A stretch of DNA of 64,000 nt from Nitrososphaeraceae archaeon (GCA_031316115.1 JALDRC010000003.1:339712-403711); one strand, 5' to 3'; shown: positions 46,336-56,241, counted from the first letter of the stretch. Notes: generated by a model from the sequence alone, not told the origin. Translations and numbers: made by a program.

Positions 46336-47928
46336 ATGGATAATAAGTTGTCCATTTTTGTTTTTGTATTTGTTTTAATTGGAACAATGTTGACTACATC
46401 ATCTCCATTTCAAACCTATCTCACTACTAATTATCATAAATCTTTCTTGAATTTCAGTTTTATTCCATCAATCAATGCTGAGGATGATGGTGGTGGTGGA
46501 GATGGAGGCGATGACAAGAAGGATAAAGATGACAAGAAGGATAAAGATGACAAGAAGGATAAAGATGACAAGAAGGATAAAGATGACAAGAAGGATAAAG
46601 ATGACAAGAAGGATAATGGCGATGGAGGAGAAAATGGCGATGGAGGAGAAAATGGCGATGGAGGAGAAAATGGCGATGGAGGAGAAAATGGCGATGGAGG
46701 AGAAAATGGCGATGGAGGAGAAAATGGCGATGGAGGAGAAAATGGCGATGGAGGAGAAAATGGCGATGGAGGAGAAAATGTTCAAACAAATGGAAAAAAT
46801 GAAAGAGCACTTTCTTCAGATGGTAGTACCAGTAATTCTAAGGCCATTTCTGTAAAGGAGGTAAACAAAGATATATCAGCAAAAATTTTTGAATCTGATC
46901 CTAGTAGTAAAAGTATTTCTGTAGCACCTAATGAAGAACAAGATTCTGACGACACATCTTCAGAAGACGGTTCTTCCCCAAAGAGTTTAGATGGTATTTT
47001 TAAACAGACTTTTAGTTTTGATGGAGAAGATGGTAATAAAGGTACTGGAGAACCAGGTACTGGAGAACCAGGTACTGGAGAACCAGGTACTGGAGAACCA
47101 GGTACTGGAGAACCAGGTACTGGAGAACCAGGTACTGGAGAACCAGGTACTGGAGAACCAGGTACTGGAGAACCAGGTACTGGAGAACCACGGAGAACCA
47201 GTACTGGAGAACCAGGTACTGGAGAACCAGGTACTGGAGAACCAGGTACTGGAGAACCAGGTACTGGAGAACCAGGTACTGGAGAACCAGGTACTGGAGA
47301 ACCAGGTACTGGAGAACCAGGTACTGGAGAACCAGGTACTGGAGAACCAGGTACTGGAGAACCAGGTACTGGAGAACCAGGTACTGGAGAACCAGGTACT
47401 GGAGAACCAGATCCTGATCTGAAAAACAAATTACCTGATGTATTGGTTTTGGTATTCAACATCCATGACGACGATGACCACCATGACCATCATCATTATA
47501 CCAAAAAAATAATAAAATACAAAAGCAGTGAATGTTTAACACAATCAGGTTCTATTCCTTTAACAGAAAATATAGCACCAAGAACCCCTGTATTGGTGGC
47601 GGATTTCTATCCATGTGAACTAAAAGATGGTCGGGCTATACTAAATCTACCAGAAAACCCCAACTTGGAATTTGTAGTTATGCATATAGATAGAAATGGT
47701 AATGACCATGAAGGTATAGCTGTAGAAATGGACAAATTACAAACCCTCAGTAGAAACAATGCATTGTTTATGGTAGAGTTTGATGATAAAATGGAAGGAG
47801 AAAATCCTATAACAGGTAATGAAAAGAAATTAAAGGATATTAATGCAATTGCATTATTTAATAAATCAACTGAGACGATAGATTTTAAATCGGGAAATAG
47901 TCTTGCTATATCTGCTGTACTAAAATAA
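46336..47928 (+). CDS. Secreted protein with three tandem repeat arrays
   Basis: A 530-residue exported protein. The signal peptide is [20 protein letters not shown]. Then come six Asp/Lys-rich six-residue units (DDKKDK), nine GDGGEN units, an acidic Ser-rich spacer, and about 24 TGEPG units with one irregular patch ([13 protein letters not shown]). A His-Asp-rich [10 protein letters not shown] follows, and the C-terminal ~150 residues form a beta domain ([40 protein letters not shown]). The arrays resemble calcium- or metal-binding, flexible cell-wall stalks. The minus strand and other frames are open across the repeats only because the arrays are in multiples of three. The domain at the end has two Cys (ECLT, PCEL). 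Confidence 0.9.
   Translation: MDNKLSIFVFVFVLIGTMLTTSSPFQTYLTTNYHKSFLNFSFIPSINAEDDGGGGDGGDDKKDKDDKKDKDDKKDKDDKKDKDDKKDKDDKKDNGDGGENGDGGENGDGGENGDGGENGDGGENGDGGENGDGGENGDGGENGDGGENVQTNGKNERALSSDGSTSNSKAISVKEVNKDISAKIFESDPSSKSISVAPNEEQDSDDTSSEDGSSPKSLDGIFKQTFSFDGEDGNKGTGEPGTGEPGTGEPGTGEPGTGEPGTGEPGTGEPGTGEPGTGEPGTGEPRRTSTGEPGTGEPGTGEPGTGEPGTGEPGTGEPGTGEPGTGEPGTGEPGTGEPGTGEPGTGEPGTGEPGTGEPDPDLKNKLPDVLVLVFNIHDDDDHHDHHHYTKKIIKYKSSECLTQSGSIPLTENIAPRTPVLVADFYPCELKDGRAILNLPENPNLEFVVMHIDRNGNDHEGIAVEMDKLQTLSRNNALFMVEFDDKMEGENPITGNEKKLKDINAIALFNKSTETIDFKSGNSLAISAVLK
46510..46617 (+). repeat. Tandem array, 18-bp unit x 6
   Basis: Unit GATGACAAGAAGGATAAA, essentially identical across six copies (last base changes in the sixth). 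Encodes DDKKDK. In-frame expansion or contraction is expected from slippage. Confidence 0.95.
46618..46779 (+). repeat. Tandem array, 18-bp unit x 9
   Basis: Unit GGCGATGGAGGAGAAAAT repeated nine times without mismatch, encoding GDGGEN. Lies directly next to the first array. Confidence 0.95.
47041..47409 (+). repeat. Tandem array, 15-bp unit, 10 + 13 copies with a break
   Basis: Unit GGTACTGGAGAACCA (TGEPG). Ten perfect copies span 47041-47190; an irregular 24-bp segment follows (47191-47214, with a partial unit shifted by deletion); then 13 copies to 47409. The irregular segment keeps the frame but changes the register ([10 protein letters not shown]), as expected from a recombination or slippage event. 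Confidence 0.95.
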
Positions 47929-48375
47929 TTACTAGAATTATATATTTCAATTAAAATTTGTTATTTTTTTTTATATGATGAATTGCATGTATTTAATATT
48001 TATTCTTGGAGAGCAAAAATATAAAATAAATATATTCTTAATATATAGTAACAAAGATTCAAGAAATAAGTTAAGTTTTAAATTTCAATGCAATACAACT
48101 ATAACATAAATGCTTTTTCTAATTCAAGTTTTATGTTTCTGTATTAATGTGATTTCAACAACTTCATTATTTAATAACAAATCATTATATAATTTAAATT
48201 AAATAAGAATTGAAACTGATTTGCCCATAGCTGTTTATCAGGCATCTCTATAATTTGAATTGGTCTTAATAAGACTAATTCTAGAAGACTACTTCTTAAT
48301 ATAAGTTTCTAATCAAGTAACAATTATAGTAGCTTTTGAATTTTATAAAATTAAAATATATTATATTAATGTGTT
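47929..48375. other. Intergenic, no gene seen
   Basis: AT-rich spacer between the convergent repeat-protein gene and the broken PH/SHOCT gene. A T9 run (about 47964) may end the first transcript. Confidence 0.4.
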
Positions 48376-49188
48376 TTATGAAATTAATTTTTGTTTTAAC
48401 TGGTTAAACTCTTTTTCATTTATTATTCCTTCTTCTCTCATCTTTGCAAGTTTAAGCAATTCATCTGCAAGGTATGCAGATTTTTTAGACGAAGGATCTA
48501 TAGATTTATTAGGGTTATTATCGTATTTTTGTTTTTTTGAAGGTAAAGATTTAGTATCACGCGCGTCCATTCCTGAACGAATTATTTCTATTAAATCTTC
48601 TGCCTTATCCTTTGGAATAGCTTCGATAATTCCTTCCTGATCATTTTCACCTTTTACTGCTTTGTTGCACAACTATGATTTTCGTAGATTTTGACTAAAA
48701 AAATGCATCCACAGTAAAGGAGAGAAGTTATATTTGCAATTTGTTCCTGGCAAAATTCCATATCATATTATCGATTTTCATAGTTGTGCAACAAAGCACC
48801 TTTTACTATACTATCTGCTATTCCTAACTTAGTTGAATTCATTAATCCTGGTGCTTAATTTTATTGTAGATGATAATAAACCCTTTTCAAGTTTTAAACT
48901 TGTAATTACATCGTAAGGTATATCTACAACATTTGATTTTATTCCGAGCATATACGGATCTCGTATTATTATTCTTCTATCTGTTGCATAAATGGTATTT
49001 GGTGTAAAATATGAGCCTCCTGGTTTTAGCTTTGATTGTCTTGCAACAATTAATACTTTTTCATCCTGATTTAACATTTCACTTATTTTATTAATCTCGT
49101 CTAAATCATCTTTATCTAAAATTTTTTTATTAAGATAGTGAGAGTTTCCATCCTTTCCCTCTTTAACCTCGTCAAATCCAAAAACCAT
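48376..49188 (-). pseudogene. PH-domain + SHOCT protein, split by a MITE and a frameshift
   Basis: The minus strand encodes MVFGFDEVKEGKDGNSHYLN, then a bacterial-PH-like domain (KLKPGGSYFTPNTIYATDRR, IIIRDPYMLGIKSNVVDIPY). At about 48855 the frame shifts; the continuing frame reads PGLMNSTKLGIADSIVKG up to the MITE (48658-48798). After the MITE, VKGENDQEGIIEAIPKDKAE and a C-terminal SHOCT motif (LAKMREEGIINEKEFNQLKQ) follow. Such proteins (PH domain with SHOCT tail) are usually small membrane-proximal proteins of unknown role. Without the shift and the MITE this would be one protein of about 220 residues. Confidence 0.75.
48658..48798 (-). mobile_element. MITE-like element, 141 bp
   Basis: Bounded by inverted repeats GCTTTGTTGCACAACTATGA (plus one T/A pair outside) and flanked by the 8-bp target duplication CCTTTTAC (48650-48657 and 48799-48806). 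The interior has no ORF. It is identical, in reverse orientation, to 57480-57620, and is inserted in a PH/SHOCT gene. Confidence 0.92.
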
Positions 49189-49550
49189 ATCAATAGTATA
49201 ATTAAGATTTCTATTATTTCTTAGATTGGGAAAAAAGTATGGTAATAATTAATGTATGTAATTAAACTGAAGAATAATTTATACTAATCCTTTTCTCAGA
49301 AAACTTGTAGATATATTCGCCTTCTATATATCTCAATTCAGCAGTTTTTTATTATCACATATTATTTAAAAAACTGTGTATTAGTTATTTGTTGAATTAA
49401 TCACTATATACTCACTATCAGACGAATCTGATGAAAAGAATAACTGTTTATAAATGACACGCCATAAGGTTTTGGCAATTTTTATCTTGTATCCAACCAG
49501 AAGACTGTAATCGATTTCATAAACATGACTGGTTACAAGTCTTTCTATCT
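49189..49550. other. Intergenic, no gene seen
   Basis: AT-rich upstream region of the PH/SHOCT gene; nothing recognised. Confidence 0.4.
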
Positions 49551-49676
49551 ATGCATAATGATACAATAGCAACTAACAAGGAATGCTTAATTCATCTGCA
49601 AGAAGAGATGGTAAATTTATCTAAAATCAATACAGCCCAAAGAATACCTTGCTACACTATTGGATTTTCTATTTAA
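49551..49676 (+). pseudogene. Possible small or remnant ORF, 41 aa
   Basis: ATG 49551 begins MHNDTIATNKECLIHLQEEM and continues VNLSKINTAQRIPCYTIGFS to TAA 49674. Amphipathic and Cys-containing, it looks coding-like; it is probably the end of a lost gene because upstream frames are also suggestive but broken. Unknown family. Confidence 0.3.
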
Positions 49677-49874
49677 ACAATTAAAATTCATTTTTGTTCA
49701 AATAACAGCATGCTTTTAAAGTTTGCATTATAATATTAAATTTTTCATGGTATAATTTTTTGATATTTTTAATTCATTTTCTTCAGTCTGTTCGTGAATA
49801 AATCTATTTTATATAATAATACATAATATCTAGTTATTAAACAATTTATTATCAACAATTATTATTAAGAATAT

Positions 49875-51119
49875 TTGAATAAACATCATCAAAAATCTTA
49901 TAACAACAATAGCGTGGTAAAAAAATCTTTTTATGTTATAAATAAAATGAAAAAACTTGCATACAATTCAACATTTGTCTATCCTTTAGTTATTAAAGAT
50001 GGCCAAGGATGTTATATTGAAGATATAGATGGAAAACAATATCTTGATTTCACTTCTAATATTTCTTCATGTCCACTGGGATATGGTCATCCTGAAATTA
50101 AAGAAATCATTAAACGCTATGGAGATCTTGGAGCTCATAAAATAGCAGGTCAAGATTTTTACTGTGAAGAACATATTCTTTTGGCTGAAAAATTAATTGC
50201 AATCACCATGGCTAATTCGAAAGTTTTTTTAATAAACACTGGAGCAGAGGCAGTAGAGAATGCAATTAAACTTGCATATAGAAAGACAGGTCCATTACCA
50301 GGAATCTCTTGTTTAAATGCTTTTCATGGTAGAACCTTAGGAGCACTTACCTTTACATTTAGTAAGGAAGTACAAAAAAGCAATTTTCCTGAATTCTCAG
50401 TAAAAAGAGTAAAATTCTGTACCTCTGATAATGATCCTGAAATAGACACGATAGATAAATTGGTGAATAACTATAAGATTTCATTCATTATTACAGAACT
50501 AGTTCAAGGAGAAGGTGGGCTAAATGTCGCCAGTAAAAAATTTGCAAAAAAAATTAATCATATATCTAGAAAATATAACATACCTCTCATTATCGACGAA
50601 GTCCAAACAGGATTAGCTAGAACCGGGAAATGGTGAGCATTCCAACACTATGGTATTAAACCAGACATTATCGCCATTGCCAAAGCACTTCAAGTTGGAG
50701 CTGTTGTTTTTGATAAAAAATTAGAACCACTTCAAAAAGGAGTACTATCCAGTACTTGGGGAGGCGGCAACAGAATAGATATGGCCATTGGTTTAAAGAT
50801 AATCGATATAATCTCAAGAGATAAGTTATTAGAGAAAGTAAATAAAAATGGAAAATTTTTAAAAAAATGTTTAATGGAATTAAAAAATATTAACAATACA
50901 ATAATTGATGTTAGGGGAATAGGATTAATGCTTGGAGTCGAATTTCATACAACAAAAGATAGAAATAAAGTAATAAATGAACTCTTTAAGAATAAACTAT
51001 TAGTTCTTCCTTCAGGTGTGAAAACTATTAGAATATTACCTCCCCTTATTATTACAAAACAAGAGATTTGTAAAGGTATGGAAATTTTTGAAAGGGTTTT
51101 AAGAGAAATTAAATATTAG
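49875..51119 (+). pseudogene. Class III PLP aminotransferase, one in-frame TGA
   Basis: A 415-codon frame, whole except for TGA at 50634-50636. The N-terminal part has YLDFTSNISSCPLGYGHPEI, INTGAEAVENAIKLAYRKTG (PLP phosphate region) and IIDEVQTGLARTGKW; then comes TGA where relatives have Trp (a WAFxHYG motif), followed by AFQHYGIKPDIIAIAKALQV with the PLP-binding Lys and LSSTWGGGNRIDMAIGLKII. The C-terminal domain ends ICKGMEIFERVLREIKY. It resembles 4-aminobutyrate/acetylornithine/lysine-type aminotransferases. The catalytic residues are intact, so the gene was lost recently or is read through. Start is TTG 49875; ATG at codon 24 is an alternative. Confidence 0.85.
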
Positions 51120-51195
51120 TAATACCTTGTTTGAAATCTTTTATCTAATTTTTGGTCAAATGTTATTAACAAGACATGATCTTACATAAGGAAAA

Positions 51196-51335
51196 TTCAT
51201 TTTTAGTAGTATTGTTGCTGTTGGTCGTAGTATTGTGTTTGATCAAAAGATGTTGTTGGAATTGGTATAGAAATTGTTCCTGCAACCAAAAGTAATACCA
51301 GAAATAATGAATTTGTTTGATAAACTAACTTTCAA
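51196..51335 (-). pseudogene. Surface-protein signal-peptide relic
   Basis: A minus-strand frame reads TNSLFLVLLLVAGTISIPIP, then TTSFDQTQYYDQQQQYY, the same signal peptide plus Tyr/Gln-rich region as the gene at 30089-31014 (LFLVLVLIAI...SFAQTYYSEQQEYY). Its upstream DNA (51321-51410) also matches 31015-31080. Only the first ~45 codons are left. Confidence 0.6.
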
Positions 51336-52131
51336 TGTTAAAATTAATACTGTAAATGATGTCTCAAGTACGAATAACTTTGCAATATGTTTTGAATATG
51401 AGGTAATTTGGATTGAGTTATTAGCAAATATCTATAATTAGAAATTTATAAAATATTATAGTATAAAACAATAATATTTGATAAAAAGGTTAGAGATCTA
51501 TTCCAATATTTTCTATTACTATCTTTAGCTCTACCAAATTCATTATTGTCAATTACTATCAACACGATGTAAATTCTTTACAGAATCCAATTACAACTGA
51601 TATAATCGGAAAGGCTTCTACCAATAACGATTCCAATAAACATAGTTGTCTGCAGAAAACCATGTGATTCTGGGTGAATAGTTATACCCAGTAAAATATT
51701 AGTATTATAAGAAACGAGTTTACCTCAAGTTCATTAGCTATCTATGCATTGATTTCATTTCTTATATATGAATACTGAGTAAAAAATGGAATAATTATGT
51801 AGATAAAGGTACTAATAATAATATTGTAGATTCTGTTATAGACCCTTGTAATATTTATAGAGATATTTTTTTTATATCACGATAAAGGATTTAATAAATA
51901 TTTGAAATACTGCTAATCTTTACCAATGTTTAAATTATAATGTATGGCTATTTTATTTTTAGGAACTAATGCTAATTTGATAGTTATAAAAGCATGATAA
52001 AGATGTAAAATAAAATCAATAAAAGAAATTCGAATTTTAATTATATATTCTCTATTGCTATACTCTTGATATTAAAAGACTAATTATGGAATGAGAAATA
52101 AAATGACAACTTATTTTAAATTAGTTTTATT
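51336..52131. other. Long intergenic stretch, no intact gene
   Basis: Starts with the promoter-like block shared with 31015-31080. A coding-like scrap (NYYQHDVNSLQNPITTDIIG) occurs near 51555-51650 on the plus strand without a start. Otherwise AT-rich and featureless. Confidence 0.4.
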
Positions 52132-52587
52132 TTATGGATTTGTGTCTTTGATTTCATATTGAATCGAAGATTCTTCTTCGTTACAAGTAATAGAGATCAC
52201 TGAAGAACCTGCTTCTTGAGAACACTTAACGGGATCACCAAATGGATCGAAATATGAATTAAATTGTGCAGTATAATTTTTTCCATATGTATAATAAAGA
52301 TGTACACTTCCATCCTGAATAGGGTTAGTAGACTCTCCTTCAATAGTGTATTCTTTTCCAGTTTCTATTGTTTCCGGTATGGTATTCATTACATCAAAAT
52401 TTTCCTTTGTTATCTTTTGGAGGCTAAATTCATGATTTGATTGTTCATTGTTTAAGATAATCTGTATACTTGTTGCATATGCTATTCTATCATGAAAATT
52501 CATATCTGATATCCCATTCAAAGGATATCCAATGATTGAGACTAGAACCATTACACATATAGAAGTTATCTTGATTGAATATGTCAT
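52132..52587 (-). CDS. Secreted hypothetical protein
   Basis: A 151-residue protein with an N-terminal signal sequence (IKITSICVMVLVSIIGYPL). The mature part is beta-rich: IIQIILNNEQ-like strands, FSLQKITKENFDVMNTIPET, GSVHLYYTYGKNYTAQFNSY and two Cys (PVKCSQEAGSS and SITCNEEESS) that could form a disulphide. It is probably an extracytoplasmic protein of unknown role. No family recognised. It is divergent from the IS6 copy that follows. Confidence 0.65.
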   Translation of the reverse strand: MTYSIKITSICVMVLVSIIGYPLNGISDMNFHDRIAYATSIQIILNNEQSNHEFSLQKITKENFDVMNTIPETIETGKEYTIEGESTNPIQDGSVHLYYTYGKNYTAQFNSYFDPFGDPVKCSQEAGSSVISITCNEEESSIQYEIKDTNP

Positions 52588-52817
52588 TAGTATTTATAGT
52601 AGAGGATAAAATTAATCCCTTTAAACTTTTCTAAAACAATAAAAAAATAAAAATTGTCAGTAAGAATAAATTCTGAAAATTCTATGACTTCCTAATAATT
52701 AGTTGACATAAATTATTTGGTAACTTATTAAATGGAAAGTAATTCCTCTTAAACTCATTTTTGTACGATTATTCATATTAGTCCTTCTGTAATATTCTAT
52801 TTTTCTATATGATTTCT

Positions 52818-53538
52818 GGCTGTGTTAACTTAAGCAGTAAAAGCTATAGCTAAGAACATTCTAAATATATTATGAATAAAATAAGATTTGAAAGAAATAG
52901 GACACCTAATTATATTGTTATGTATTCTCTTTATCTATACTTTCTTGGTTTAAGTTTACGTAGTACATCTAAAGCATTAGTGATATTTAGAGATGATAAA
53001 AGGAGTTATGTTGCTGTTTGGAACTGGATTCAGAGGTTTGGATCCTGTCAGGTTTACAGAAGAAAAAGAGTAACGGCTTTTATTATAGATGAAACAATCA
53101 TTCAGATTGGTAACAAGCATTATTGGTTATGGATTTGTATTGAACCAGTTCACAGTTCTGTGCTTGGAATCTATCTCTCTGAAGAAAGAAATATGATTGT
53201 TGCTGAGAAATTCATTCGATCGCTTGTATCAAAATATTGAAAACATACCGTCTATACAGATGGTGGTACCTGGTATGATCAAGCATGTAACATAATTGGA
53301 TTAAAACACTATCTGCATTCTTCAATAGAAAAAAGTTTGATGGAAAGAGTAAACCAGTTTTTGAAAGACAGGATAGAAAGTTTTGATGATTATTATCCTT
53401 GTATCAAAGAAGAATGTAATCTATTTCATGTGTATAACTGGATACAATTCTTTGTTTCTATGTACAATGATATGATAGTAAATAATAATCATGATTTTTT
53501 ATTAAAGGAGGTGAATATTATCTTAAATTAACACAGCC
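52818..53538 (+). mobile_element. IS6-type insertion sequence, 721 bp, recently inserted
   Basis: Left end GGCTGTGTTAACTTAAG (52818) and right end CTTAAATTAACACAGCC (to 53538) are near-perfect inverted repeats. Flanks TGATTTCT and AGACTTCT agree at 6 of 8 positions and may be a decayed 8-bp target duplication, the usual size for IS6. Same length as the intact 12.3-kb copy, opposite orientation. Its transposase has one stop. Confidence 0.88.
52872..53531 (+). pseudogene. IS6-family transposase with single TGA
   Basis: The 219-codon frame starts [20 protein letters not shown] and keeps [30 protein letters not shown] and EKSLMERVNQF, so all catalytic residues remain. A TGA at 53238-53240 replaces Gly in SKYGKH (SLVSKY-stop-KHTVY). 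The two halves are in the same frame. It could be silenced by this one base change; the terminal repeats are good, so transposition in trans by the 12.3-kb enzyme is conceivable. Confidence 0.88.
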
Positions 53539-53802
53539 AGACTTCTATACTTTTTTGGGTAATTCCTCATTGCTAACACATTTAGTAACTTATTTTTTAA
53601 AAAATTATTAATAAATATAGATGCATAGACCTTTTCTAAAAACCGGATTAATCATACCTTAAATAGAAAGTTAGTTGGAATTTATTATTGGAATTTTTGT
53701 CTATTATTCACATTCATCAAACAAAGTAACACATTCTAAATCCGAACTCCAATATTTAAATCATAATCCATTGCAAGAAAATACGTCTTCATTTATTACA
53801 TA

Positions 53803-54909
53803 TCAAATACTTGATAAGATAGTATCTTCATAAAAACTTAAAAGATTATTGTCTTCAAATATATCATCTCCAAATATTCCAAAACTAACTACCTTCCCAA
53901 ATCCATATTTTAGTTCATACGCTGCAATAAGAAAGTTATATTTAGATTGAGCTTGGTAATCAATTAGGATTTTTGCAGTCGGATTAGTGATATATTGTTC
54001 TTCATGGTGAGAATAAGAAAATGGATTATTGTTAAAAGTAATCTCACAAGAAGAACCACAAGCAAAATTACTTCCAACCCATTCAGTATTTTCATCAGCC
54101 CATCTTTCTTTGATATCTCTCATTGCCCTTTCACCGTCAAAGCTCCAAGAATGACCTTTGACTAAACTAATTTTATTAGTTATTGGATCATATTCAACCT
54201 CTGTATAAAATGTGTTGGCATCAAACAGAATAAGAGTCCCACCATTATCTACAAATCTCTTAAAGTTATTATATTCCTGTTGGGTTACATATTCTAAATG
54301 ACCTAGAACAAGAATATTATAAAAATTGCTATTATCTTGAGCAAAAATTAAACCATCATGTATGGCTTGATCAGTTAAGTAGGATAACTCCGCATTGGGA
54401 AGTAAAAGTGAAGTATAGTCTCTAAGATGGTGTAATCCATAGTTTTTCTTATGATCAAAACTTTCTTCGCTATTTAGTAAACTTTGTGATAATAAATCAA
54501 CATCTGATATTACAAATTCATTCTCTTTTACTTGAGCGTATTTTTTATAAAAAGTATAAAATGCATTATGACCATATACTTCCTTATCACCATACGCTGC
54601 TATAGTAAATGTAGGTAATACAAAGCCTATTTTACTTTCTGAGGCTGATAAAGTTGACCGATCCAGATCTTTGTCTCTTGGTACCTCCTGTGCGTATAAT
54701 ATTCTATTATTTTCCTCGATCATTTCGTTGATAATGTTTATTTTTACAGCATTATCTTTAAAGTATTCTTCATCATAACTTTGTGAATATTCATCAACCA
54801 TCCAATAATATTCTTCCTCTTCGTCTTCCTGTTGAGCGTTAACTTCTATTATATATACTGTTGATGATAATATAACACCCATTAAAAATAATAGAATATT
54901 TATATACAT
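53803..54909 (-). CDS. Secreted GATase-like (DUF4350-type) protein
   Basis: A 368-residue exported protein. The signal is ILLFLMGVILSSTVYIIEVN, followed by an acidic Tyr/Glu-rich stretch (EDEEEEYYWMVDEYSQSYDE). The main domain has TIAAYGDKEVYGHNAFYTFY and, near residue 200, NFYNILVLGHLEYVTQQEYN, then FKRFVDNGGTLILFDANTFY, the strand-helix-GGxLIxFD pattern of class-I-glutamine-amidotransferase-like/DUF4350 domains. NFACGSSCEITF and GFGKVVSFGIFGDDIF complete the fold. The catalytic Cys is not in the usual nucleophile-elbow position, so it is likely a binding protein. Role unknown. Confidence 0.7.
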   Translation of the reverse strand: MYINILLFLMGVILSSTVYIIEVNAQQEDEEEEYYWMVDEYSQSYDEEYFKDNAVKINIINEMIEENNRILYAQEVPRDKDLDRSTLSASESKIGFVLPTFTIAAYGDKEVYGHNAFYTFYKKYAQVKENEFVISDVDLLSQSLLNSEESFDHKKNYGLHHLRDYTSLLLPNAELSYLTDQAIHDGLIFAQDNSNFYNILVLGHLEYVTQQEYNNFKRFVDNGGTLILFDANTFYTEVEYDPITNKISLVKGHSWSFDGERAMRDIKERWADENTEWVGSNFACGSSCEITFNNNPFSYSHHEEQYITNPTAKILIDYQAQSKYNFLIAAYELKYGFGKVVSFGIFGDDIFEDNNLLSFYEDTILSSI

Positions 54910-55192
54910 AATATTCTAAAGTTATATATACTTAAATGAAATTTGATGGAATTTTCTTTTAAATTTGTGATGTAAATTTTTAATTTTTACTTTATCAGAC
55001 CGTCTATAATAACAAAATAGCAGTATTATATTATGTTTTTGTATTGTTTATAATTTTTATCACTAACATCACTATTGGTCTAGTTAGATTTGAAATCTTC
55101 TATAAATATGAATCGATGTCATTTATTTAATGTGTGACTGACTTTTTTAATATTAATCAATTTAGCATGCAATATCTAATATTTTATTAGAC
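54910..55192. other. Divergent intergenic region, no gene seen
   Basis: Holds promoters for the secreted protein (leftward) and the micro-ORF/HtrA unit (rightward). No repeats recognised. Confidence 0.4.
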
Positions 55193-55294
55193 ATGTTTAA
55201 TAAAATAAAAAATCGACAAATAATTAAAAAACCCCCCATAACGCCATCTAAACCAAAATCACCATTAGAGAGAAACGGAGGAGGAAAACAATGA
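55193..55294 (+). CDS. Micro-ORF, 33 aa, overlapping the HtrA start
   Basis: ATG 55193 opens MFNKIKNRQIIKKPPITPSK, then PKSPLERNGGGKQ and TGA at 55292. The stop overlaps the HtrA start as ATGA (55291-55294), a classic translational-coupling geometry. The peptide is strongly basic with four Pro in a central stretch. The HtrA Shine-Dalgarno sequence (GGAGGAGG, 55277-55284) encodes its Gly tail. It may be a leader that couples or regulates HtrA translation, or a bound substrate/regulator. A chance ORF is possible, but the overlap and composition argue for function. Confidence 0.6.
   Translation: MFNKIKNRQIIKKPPITPSKPKSPLERNGGGKQ
55277..55284 (+). promoter_or_regulatory. Strong Shine-Dalgarno sequence
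   Basis: GGAGGAGG ends 6 bases before ATG 55291 and is among the strongest ribosome-binding sites in the window, where most genes lack one. It fixes the HtrA start and lies inside the overlapping micro-ORF. Confidence 0.85.
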
Positions 55295-56241
55295 TTCCGT
55301 TAAACGAAAAAGCAATAATAGAAGCGATTGAAAAAGTTAGCAGAAATGTAGTTAATATTTCCAGTGTTAGAATGGTAACTGATCAGCTATTACGAATATT
55401 TCCAATAGAAGGAGTTGGATCTGGTACAATAATTGATGATAAAGGGCATATACTTACTAACTACCATTTAGTTGATCATGCAAGAAGATTAAAAGTTGCT
55501 TTACATGATGGTAAAACAGTTAATGCTAAAGTAATTGGAACTGACAAAATCACAGATCTTGCAGTATTAAAAATTGAAAAAGATGACACCCGTATACTAG
55601 ATACTATTGCATCTGCAGAGTTTGGAGATTCTACTAATTTAAAAGTTGGTCAAATCGTTATAGCTGTAGGAAATCCTTTTGGACTGCATGGAGGACCTAC
55701 GGTAACAACAGGGATTATTAGTTCTTTAAATAGGCATATTGAATTTGAGGATGGGATATTAGAATTAGTACAAACTGATGCAGCAATTAATCCAGGGAAT
55801 TCTGGTGGACCTTTAGTAAATACCAATGGCGAAATAATTGCAATCAATACCGCTAAAATTCCTTATGCTCATGGAATAGGATTCGCAGTTCCTATTAATA
55901 CCGCCAAAACCATATTAGAGGAGCTAATACAATTTGGTAAAGTCAATCGTCCATGGTTAGGCGTTTCTACGATTAATATAACAAACAGGATCGCAAAGTA
56001 CTATAGATTGCCAACTAATGAAGGTGCACTAGTAGTAAAGGTAGAAGAATACAGTCCGGCAGTAGATGCTGGAATAAGACCTGGAGATATTATCGAAGAA
56101 ATAGATGAAACAAGAATCGAAGATATAACAGATCTTTCCTCTAGAATCAAAAATAAAAAAGTAAATGAGAAAACTGCCTTATCTGTTAATAGGTACGGCA
56201 GGAGATTCAATATTTTAATATCTCTCGAAAATCAACCTTAA
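55291..56241 (+). CDS. HtrA/Deg-type serine protease with PDZ domain
   Basis: A 316-residue protease. The catalytic triad is ILTNYHLVDHA (His, about 57), TDLAVLKI (Asp, about 89) and INPGNSGGPLV (Ser, about 169). AVGNPFGLHGGPTVTTGIIS is the conserved activation-loop region. The PDZ domain covers about 220-310 (GVSTINITNRIAKYYRLP, AVDAGIRPGDIIEEID). There is no signal peptide or membrane helix, so it is cytoplasmic, unlike most Deg proteins. It probably removes or binds damaged proteins. A GGAGGAGG Shine-Dalgarno sits 6 bp before the ATG, inside an overlapping micro-ORF, so translation may be coupled. Confidence 0.95.
   Translation: MIPLNEKAIIEAIEKVSRNVVNISSVRMVTDQLLRIFPIEGVGSGTIIDDKGHILTNYHLVDHARRLKVALHDGKTVNAKVIGTDKITDLAVLKIEKDDTRILDTIASAEFGDSTNLKVGQIVIAVGNPFGLHGGPTVTTGIISSLNRHIEFEDGILELVQTDAAINPGNSGGPLVNTNGEIIAINTAKIPYAHGIGFAVPINTAKTILEELIQFGKVNRPWLGVSTINITNRIAKYYRLPTNEGALVVKVEEYSPAVDAGIRPGDIIEEIDETRIEDITDLSSRIKNKKVNEKTALSVNRYGRRFNILISLENQP

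Noticed and set aside
46468..47462. Several long ORFs on both strands across the repeat protein
   Set aside because: They exist only because the arrays have 15- and 18-bp units without stops in any frame; the plus frame from 46336 alone has a signal peptide and a non-repetitive C-terminal domain.
33823..51119. Idea that TGA codes for Trp in this organism
   Set aside because: Several intact genes end in TGA (8792, 9690, 23142) and Trp is encoded by TGG throughout; recent nonsense mutations are simpler.
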